Shown piece after piece: positions 58,294 through 64,000 of a DNA stretch of 64,000 nucleotides (position 1 is the first letter of the stretch; the number at the start of each line of letters is the position of its first letter). Origin of the DNA: Halobacillus_B rhizosphaerae (GTDB lineage Bacteria; Bacillota; Bacilli; Bacillales; Halobacillaceae); assembly GCF_046719735.1 (NCBI RefSeq), contig NZ_JAUTWQ010000010.1, forward strand, positions 124,001-188,000, in the 5' to 3' direction. A model generated the notes under the pieces. The model was not told the DNA's origin, did no database searches, and was given only the letters and a program-made list of their open reading frames with translations. The translations under genes and the position numbers were made by a program.

Positions 58294-61200
58294 TTACTCC
58301 TGGTGAATTTCTTCTCCATTAGCAATGAGGATCTGTCCTTTTTTCTTGTCATGAAGCAGCGTTTGTAATATGACCGTGGACAGTTTACTAGGTGGATAAG
58401 GTTTAACTAAGTAGCCTTCTACTTTAAGTTCTTCTTCCGTATTTGATTGGTTCAATGCGCTTGATATAAAGATAGGCAGATGCTGCAAATGGCTGCAAGT
58501 TTTAATTCCAGCTATAACTTCCCATCCGGATACGTGGTCCGCTAAGGTAAGATCAATGATAAAGGCATCAGCATGAAGAGTAGGAAGAGCATCAAGAACA
58601 GACCTTCCTTCGTTATAATGAGACACTTTCAACCCGGCATCCCTGAGCTCATCCTTCAACAACCGCGAAAGATTAAGATCATCTTCAACTAATACTACAT
58701 GCGGTACGTTTTCAATCTCACACTGCTGGCTGGAAATGTTTTCGTGCAGAGGCAGGGTGACCGTAAACACACTTCCAGAGCCCTGCTCAGACAACACGGT
58801 AATTTTCCCGTGGTGGACTTCTGCAATTTCTTTACTGATTGCAAGTCCTAAACCAGTTCCTCCGATTTTCCTCTGACTAGAGTTATCAATACGGTGAAAC
58901 TTCGTGAAGAGCTTTGAAATTTCAGATTCTGGAATCCCTATGCCTTCGTCCGAAATATAGACATACACATTCTTTTTATCATTATTTACAGCCACAACGA
59001 CTTCTCCCCCATCAGGAGAAAACTTAAGGGCATTGCTGATCAAGTTCGTAAACAACTGAATCATTTTCTCACGGTCCGCATGCACGCTGGAAGTGAAGGA
59101 GTCATTAGAGTAGATTAATTCGTGACCAGGGTGACTAATTTCAAAACCTTCCATCAGTCCTTTCATTACTTCATCTAATTCAAATACTTCCTGTTTGAAG
59201 GGTTCTCTGCCGGCTTCCATTCGTTGCAAGTCCAGAAAATCATTGATTAAATTGGTTAACCGTTTCGCCTCGCTGTGTATCGTTTTCAAGTACCTTTCCT
59301 GACGCTCAGGGGTCAGATCCCGCTGAATCATAAGCTCAGTGTAACCTAACACACTAGCAAGTGGCGTCCGCAATTCATGACTCACTGTAGCGACAAGATT
59401 GGTTTTCATTTGATTCACTTCAAACTCCATCGTGATATCTCTAAATACAAACAGAAGCCCCACTTTTTCCTCTTTTCTGTAAATGGTTTCGGTGTAAACA
59501 TTAATCATCCGGGTTTCTTCCCCTGCTCGAACTTCCATCTGCAGATTTCTCGTCGGATGATGGTGAGTAAATATTACTTCATTACAAAATGCGGCAAACC
59601 GTCCGTCGTCGACAATATGACGGCAGACTTGACTCAGCCAACCATCAAATTCCTTTCGCAGCCAATTATGCTGCTCAGGAAAACGCAAACCAAGAAAATT
59701 CAGCCAGTTTTGATTGTATTGAACAAGACTGCCTTCTTCATCTACAAATAAGATTCCCTCATTAACATTATCGATAATGTCCTGATTCAGCTGCCGATTT
59801 ACTTCTGTTACTTCAAATGAATCCAGCCGCTCAATCGACAAGGACGCCCGGTCTAATATAGAGGCCATCGCTTCCATCTCATAATCCTGGTAAGTTTCAC
59901 TGATCCGAGTTGCTACGAGAACAGCGATCAGCTTCCCCGTAGACCCAAATACAGGCAAATGCAAATCATAACTCTCCGCAGGTGGATAATACCCCGTTTC
60001 AGATGGCTTGGTGATGCGCTGCCGGACGAATGGAGCTTGAAGTTGAGATAATCGCTCAATCACATAAGTAAAAGCCCCCGTCACCCCATCCTCGAACACT
60101 GCCGCTTCAATGCCTATCGAAGAAAATTGTTCCGATTCTATTAAAAAGAAAATGCCATGATCAAAACTGTATAGTTCTTCCAGCTGCTGCAGAACTCTTT
60201 CTAGAAGAAGCTTCTTGCTCATCGTCGTAGATAAAGACTGATTCATGGCATTTAATTTCTCCACCGTGCTTCTTGCTTCTTCTGTTTCAGCTAACGAATC
60301 TCTAAGCTGTCGTTCAGCTTCTTTTATACTTGTAATATCCTGCTGAATAATTATGTACTGTTCGATTTCCTGTTCATCATTAACGTAAGGTACAACCGTT
60401 GTCTCCCCATAGAAAAGGGTGTTATCTTTTCTTGAACAGGCAAGCTCTCCTTTCCAAACATGACCATGATCAACCCCCTCGAAAGCTTCATGAAAAGGCA
60501 GATTCAAAAGGCTTTTAGTCAAGCTTAAGAAAGATTTCCCTTCTAATTGGGTTTCTGTTAAGCCGGTAATTTCGCTTAGCTTCTCATTCGCAGAACGTAT
60601 ATGACCTTCTTTATTGAGAGTAGCTACAATCGAAGATTCATTTAAAGCTAAGTTAAGATTTCTCAACTCAGCTAAATAGTCTTCGAGCGTTTCCTGCTGG
60701 GCGACCAGCTCTTCATTCTGTGCGGATAAACTTTCTTCTCTTTCATTGATCTGGGTGGCCATTTCTTGAAAAGAACGGTGTAAGACGCCAATCTCATCTT
60801 TACGGTCAATCGTTTGTAAATGATATGTATTTCCTGCTGCTAGCGCCTGAGAAGCACCGGACAATTCAGATAATGGCTGTCCTATACCTTGGCTCAAATT
60901 CCGTGTTACCCAGTATAATATAAGGAGAACAATTAGGATAAACCCAATTAATGCATACGACATCAAGTCTACCTGCTTAATGAATTTATCATTCTCATTA
61001 GTTAAACTTTGCTGTGTTTTAGCTGAGATAGTATCTAAATCTGCGATTAAGTGATTGATCTCGGCAGTCGTGTCCGAAAGACTAATTGTCCTGATAGCTT
61101 CATAATTCCCCGACTCTACATGCTGGGTAACTTTAGGTATCAAATCTTCCCAGTAATGATTTACAAATAATTTGAGGCTGGATATTTCCAATAATTCCTC

Positions 61201-61518
61201 ATCTGTCCAATCACGCTTCTCAATCTCTTCCATATGATCCAATAAGTCTTTGGAATAGGCACGGGATTTCTCCAGCTCTTCTTCGTTTGAAAAGGCAATA
61301 TAGCCTCGCACGCGAGAAACCATCTGGTTATAATCTTTCTTAATCCTATTAATAGTGTCGCGTTTATTCTGCAATTGTTCACTTACCTGGACATGATGAG
61401 CTTGATTAGCATTCTGAAAATATACTAATAAAGAGATGGCGGATAATATGACAAGAAATACAATCATCATGACTAGAAAGAACTTTCTTCTGATCGAGGA
61501 TTTAAAGTATTGGATCAT
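58294..61518 (-). CDS. Hybrid sensor histidine kinase (HAMP-PAS-GAF-PAS-HisKA-HATPase-REC)
   Basis: 1074 aa. Domains in order: TM1 (about 12-33); a helical extracytoplasmic sensor (about 34-183); TM2 (about 186-205); HAMP (about 206-260); coiled coil (260-285); PAS (about 285-400); GAF-like (about 425-565); PAS (about 575-695); HisKA with His714 (TVSHELRTPLASV); HATPase with N box Asn829, DEGIGIP at 857-863 and GGTGLGLAI at 886-894; receiver (about 938-1055) with Asp989 and Lys1039. All phosphotransfer residues are present. The periplasmic four-helix-like region and internal PAS/GAF modules suggest both outside and cytoplasmic inputs; ligands unknown. Overlaps the REC gene by 4 bases. Confidence 0.93.
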   Translation of the reverse strand: MIQYFKSSIRRKFFLVMMIVFLVILSAISLLVYFQNANQAHHVQVSEQLQNKRDTINRIKKDYNQMVSRVRGYIAFSNEEELEKSRAYSKDLLDHMEEIEKRDWTDEELLEISSLKLFVNHYWEDLIPKVTQHVESGNYEAIRTISLSDTTAEINHLIADLDTISAKTQQSLTNENDKFIKQVDLMSYALIGFILIVLLILYWVTRNLSQGIGQPLSELSGASQALAAGNTYHLQTIDRKDEIGVLHRSFQEMATQINEREESLSAQNEELVAQQETLEDYLAELRNLNLALNESSIVATLNKEGHIRSANEKLSEITGLTETQLEGKSFLSLTKSLLNLPFHEAFEGVDHGHVWKGELACSRKDNTLFYGETTVVPYVNDEQEIEQYIIIQQDITSIKEAERQLRDSLAETEEARSTVEKLNAMNQSLSTTMSKKLLLERVLQQLEELYSFDHGIFFLIESEQFSSIGIEAAVFEDGVTGAFTYVIERLSQLQAPFVRQRITKPSETGYYPPAESYDLHLPVFGSTGKLIAVLVATRISETYQDYEMEAMASILDRASLSIERLDSFEVTEVNRQLNQDIIDNVNEGILFVDEEGSLVQYNQNWLNFLGLRFPEQHNWLRKEFDGWLSQVCRHIVDDGRFAAFCNEVIFTHHHPTRNLQMEVRAGEETRMINVYTETIYRKEEKVGLLFVFRDITMEFEVNQMKTNLVATVSHELRTPLASVLGYTELMIQRDLTPERQERYLKTIHSEAKRLTNLINDFLDLQRMEAGREPFKQEVFELDEVMKGLMEGFEISHPGHELIYSNDSFTSSVHADREKMIQLFTNLISNALKFSPDGGEVVVAVNNDKKNVYVYISDEGIGIPESEISKLFTKFHRIDNSSQRKIGGTGLGLAISKEIAEVHHGKITVLSEQGSGSVFTVTLPLHENISSQQCEIENVPHVVLVEDDLNLSRLLKDELRDAGLKVSHYNEGRSVLDALPTLHADAFIIDLTLADHVSGWEVIAGIKTCSHLQHLPIFISSALNQSNTEEELKVEGYLVKPYPPSKLSTVILQTLLHDKKKGQILIANGEEIHQE

Positions 61519-61874
61519 TCAAGAATCTCCTTAACAAGCATCAGTAATTCAGCAGGGCTGAAGGGCTTGCCCATAAAATATTGGATACCCGCGCGCTCTG
61601 ACTCTTCAATGTCATTGGTCTGTGTCTTAGCAGTAAGCATGAGAAGCTGAGTCTTCTGCTTCTTCTCTTCGCAAATTTGTTCCGCGACTTCAATTCCGGT
61701 GAGTCCCGGCATCATAAAATCTAGAATCACCAAATCAAATTTGTCCTTTTCTATTAAGTAAAGCGCTTGCTCCCCATCTTCTGCTTCAGAAATGGAATAG
61801 CCTTCCTCCTCTAGTGTATCTGTTATTAACATTCGAAGAATCTCTTCATCGTCAACGACTAAGATTTTCTTCAT
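61515..61874 (-). CDS. Single-domain response regulator (CheY-like)
   Basis: 119 aa, a receiver domain only. Acid pocket Asp8-Asp9 (VVDDEE), phosphorylation site Asp52 (VILDFMMPG), Thr81 and Lys103 (MGKPFSP). With no output domain, it should act as a phosphate shuttle or by protein contact. It overlaps its neighbours by 4 bases on each side (ATGA), so all three genes are translationally coupled. Confidence 0.93.
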   Translation of the reverse strand: MKKILVVDDEEILRMLITDTLEEEGYSISEAEDGEQALYLIEKDKFDLVILDFMMPGLTGIEVAEQICEEKKQKTQLLMLTAKTQTNDIEESERAGIQYFMGKPFSPAELLMLVKEILE

Positions 61875-63499
61875 CGGCGGACCCCTCCTTTGTGCCTGTT
61901 CACGATTCTTTTTAACCGAGCAACAAGCTCATCTAAACTAAATGGTTTAGTGATATAATCATCGGCGCCAATCTCTAAGGCTTTAATTATATCGGCATCC
62001 TTTTGTCTTCCAGTCAGCATTACAACAATGGTGTCCTGGTCTCTCGAGCGAATATCTCTCAAGACCTCCGTGCCGTCCATTCCTGGCATAACCCCATCAA
62101 GAAGAACGACGTGTTTTCCATTTGAAGGAATGTTCGCTTGAAGAAATATTTCACCAGTTTTATAGGTGCTGACAATCACTGGTTTTCCAGCAAAGGTTAG
62201 TTCTTCAAGGCGGTCAGCGAGCATTTCTCTTATAATAGAATCATCATCTACTATGGAGATGTGGACTTGATCTTCTGTTCCTGTTTCAAGATAGGAATCC
62301 AACTCTGGGTTATATTGATTCACTTGTCCTTTTCCTGCTCTTTTACCTTTATAAAGTGCCAAATCCGCCTGTAGTATTAAATCCTCAACCTTTTCCTCTG
62401 CATTAAACTCTGTGACTCCGCATGTAAAGCTGATGCGGAAATGTTCACCTTTAGCATGATGTTGGATATTCTTGAATGACTGCAGCACTTCGTTCATTCT
62501 TTTCACAGCGTCACGCCCACTAATGCCTGGCATCAACACAATAAATTCTTCTCCTCCATACCTTACAACAGAATCTTCCGCTCTTATATTTCGTTTCAAT
62601 TCCTGCGCAAGCTTAATCAAAACCTGATCGCCAATCAGGTGTCCATAAGTATCGTTCACATGCTTAAAATTATCTAAATCAAGCATGACAAGAGAGAAAC
62701 TTTCTTTACTACGATAAAATTCTCTCTTTTTATGATTCAGCCAGTCATACAAATAAGTCCGATTAAACGTGTTGGTTAATTGATCTGTAGTAATTTGCTT
62801 CTTTAAGGTCTGAATGTGAAATAGTCGATTTCTAATCATGGCATGCAGCACTTTAAAGTTGATAGGTTTTGTCACAAAGTCAAGAGCATGAGTTAGATAA
62901 ACTTTCTCGGCCAGTGCCTCTGAACAATCCCCGCTGATGATCATAATTGGAGTTAATATACTCGTGGCGTGCGAGGAGATATGTTTCATAACGTCTAAGC
63001 CTGTGAGACCATTTAAGTGATAATCGATGATCAAGTAATCAGGCTTTTGATCAAAGAACAGCTGCAATGCTCGATCTTGAGTCGTAGCCATCAATACATT
63101 GTATCCAAGTTCTTCCAAATTTTCTCTTAGGAACTGTAAAAATCCTAAATCGTTTTCTAGTATCAATATCGTCGCTCTCTGTTGATCGAGGGTTTTGGAA
63201 GTTAACTCTTTATTTACTGGCCAATCAGTATCTAAATCTATGTATAAAAGAATGGATTGAAGGAACTCCGTCCATTCCTCCTGATTCCATAGTACTAAAG
63301 ACTTCTCCTGCACTAGTTTGCTTAAATGATTTGCCGCATCCGACATCCTGTCTAATCCAATCGAAGCTGCCGTCCCTGTGATGGAATGTAACAGTTTATA
63401 GATCTCTTGTTCTTGAACCCGGTTCCGTGCCGTCCATTCGTGTATCTTTTTTGACAGGTTCGCAAAAAAAAGCTTTTGATATTTTGCATTTTTTTCCAC
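61871..63499 (-). CDS. HPt-REC-GGDEF-REC diguanylate cyclase
   Basis: 542 aa. Domains in order: an HPt-like helical bundle (about 1-90) with His38 in LLHSITGTAASIGL; REC1 (about 108-225) with Asp159 and Lys211; GGDEF (about 235-397) with active site GGEEF at 315-319 and product-inhibition site RAED (RxxD) at 306-309; REC2 (about 412-530) with Asp468 and Lys518. REC1 has Glu115-Asn116 where most receivers have two Asp, which may weaken metal binding; REC2 has the standard triplet. Predicted to make c-di-GMP under phosphorelay control. The start is GTG 63499, 7 bases after GGAG. First gene of the operon. No EAL or HD-GYP domain is present. Confidence 0.92.
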   Translation of the reverse strand: MEKNAKYQKLFFANLSKKIHEWTARNRVQEQEIYKLLHSITGTAASIGLDRMSDAANHLSKLVQEKSLVLWNQEEWTEFLQSILLYIDLDTDWPVNKELTSKTLDQQRATILILENDLGFLQFLRENLEELGYNVLMATTQDRALQLFFDQKPDYLIIDYHLNGLTGLDVMKHISSHATSILTPIMIISGDCSEALAEKVYLTHALDFVTKPINFKVLHAMIRNRLFHIQTLKKQITTDQLTNTFNRTYLYDWLNHKKREFYRSKESFSLVMLDLDNFKHVNDTYGHLIGDQVLIKLAQELKRNIRAEDSVVRYGGEEFIVLMPGISGRDAVKRMNEVLQSFKNIQHHAKGEHFRISFTCGVTEFNAEEKVEDLILQADLALYKGKRAGKGQVNQYNPELDSYLETGTEDQVHISIVDDDSIIREMLADRLEELTFAGKPVIVSTYKTGEIFLQANIPSNGKHVVLLDGVMPGMDGTEVLRDIRSRDQDTIVVMLTGRQKDADIIKALEIGADDYITKPFSLDELVARLKRIVNRHKGGVRR

Positions 63500-63584
63500 A
63501 TTTCCACTCCTATTTTAATACCCATACTTCCTATTCTACTGTTCATTATAATCGTTTTGGAGTGTTTTTTGGTGGAATTCATGT

Positions 63585-63617
63585 AAAAAACCCGCTGCAA
63601 ACTCTCTGCAGCGGGTA
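63585..63617 (-). terminator. Terminator after prfC
   Basis: On the minus strand CCCGCTGCA pairs with TGCAGCGGG around a 7-base loop, followed by TTTTTT. Confidence 0.9.
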
Positions 63618-63625
63618 AAAAGTAA

Positions 63626-64000
63626 TTATTCAAAGGCTTGATCGTATTGATTAACTTCAAAAAGATCTGTTACTTCAATATCTGGATTTTTGTCCTTAAA
63701 CCATCGTAAAGAGAAATCATTTTTAAATAATACGAGCGGCTGTCCTTCACGATCCTGAACAAGCATATTCCTCTCGTCAAATAACGATTCATCCACCTGG
63801 TCAGGGTTCAGCCAGCGGGGAATACGCTCTCCCATTGGTGTTAATTCAATTTCCACGTTGTATTCATTTTTCATGCGGTATTCAAATACTTCATATTGAA
63901 GTTCACCAACAGCTCCAATAATGTAATCTTCAAAACGATACCGTTTAAACAGCTGGATAGCACCTTCTTGAACAAGCTGTTCCAGTCCTTTTTTGAACTG
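63626..64000 (-). CDS. prfC: Peptide chain release factor 3, C-terminal part
   Basis: The last 124 residues of a frame that continues beyond position 64000. It shows the RF3 C-terminal domain: EGAIQLFKRYRFEDYIIGAV, GELQYEVFEYRMKNEYNVE, and RWFKDKNPDIEVTDLF close to the end. RF3 is a GTPase that recycles RF1/RF2 and helps quality control after mistranslation; the GTPase domain lies outside the window. RF3 is absent from B. subtilis but present in several other Bacillales, so its presence is a useful taxonomic clue. Confidence 0.93.
   Translation of the reverse strand, partial: QFKKGLEQLVQEGAIQLFKRYRFEDYIIGAVGELQYEVFEYRMKNEYNVEIELTPMGERIPRWLNPDQVDESLFDERNMLVQDREGQPLVLFKNDFSLRWFKDKNPDIEVTDLFEVNQYDQAFE

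Noticed and set aside
63352..63660. 102-aa minus-strand reading frame overlapping the cyclase start
   Set aside because: It covers the prfC terminator and the promoter region, and the GTG-started cyclase frame has the proper ribosome binding site and a clear domain.

Overview
The window comes from a low-GC, endospore-former-type Bacillaceae chromosome. Gene order closely follows the Bacillus subtilis core: cggR-gapA-pgk-tpiA-gpmI-eno, yvcI-rapZ-yvcK-whiA-crh, hisZGDBHAFI, hprK-lgt-ppaX, uvrB-uvrA and secG-est-rnr. Many proteins are acidic, and a GC-rich palindromic repeat of a type seen in halotolerant Bacillaceae is present. A Halobacillus-like organism fits best; that genus call is inference. 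Nearly all of the window is housekeeping sequence. I see no phage, insertion sequence, CRISPR array or rRNA.

Layout. 1-4.2 kb is a mixed accessory stretch: a small secreted protein cut or frameshifted at the left edge, a DltE-like SDR, a membrane protein, an RNase H-like protein, an uncatalogued 58-aa ORF and an MDR oxidoreductase. 4.5-10 kb is the trans-translation and RNA decay block (ssrA tmRNA, smpB, rnr, est, secG), with a GNAT acetyltransferase on the opposite strand between smpB and rnr. 10.2-15.8 kb is a plus-strand sugar uptake operon, fruR-fruK-fruA-ptsH-ptsI. 16-24.5 kb holds a nitroreductase, a DUF218 protein and the CggR-controlled lower glycolysis operon. 24.5-31.5 kb has a glutaredoxin-like gene, rpoN, tRNA-Arg(CCG), CtsR-controlled clpP, and crh-whiA-yvcK-rapZ-nudix. 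31.7-40.4 kb has trxB, a TPR protein and a complete his operon with its own promoter and a palindromic operator candidate. 40.7-49.7 kb has the glycerol genes glpD, glpK, glpF and glpP, with transcription attenuators before glpF and glpD, then yvoF, ppaX, lgt and hprK. 49.7-50.5 kb is intergenic and carries two GC-rich palindromic repeats. 50.5-58 kb has yvlD, a DUF4097 protein, bacillithiol genes and uvrA/uvrB under a LexA box. 58.3-63.5 kb is a three-gene signalling operon: HPt-REC-GGDEF-REC, single REC and hybrid kinase. The 3' end of prfC closes the window.

How the genes work together. PtsI and HPr drive fructose import through FruA. HPr-His15~P can activate GlpK at His230. HprK phosphorylates Ser46 of HPr and of its paralogue Crh. 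CggR senses the glycolytic intermediate that FruK and Pfk supply. Much of the carbon catabolite control circuit of a Firmicute therefore lies within 36 kb. The least ordinary locus is the phosphorelay operon at the right end, which probably converts a membrane or cytoplasmic signal into c-di-GMP.
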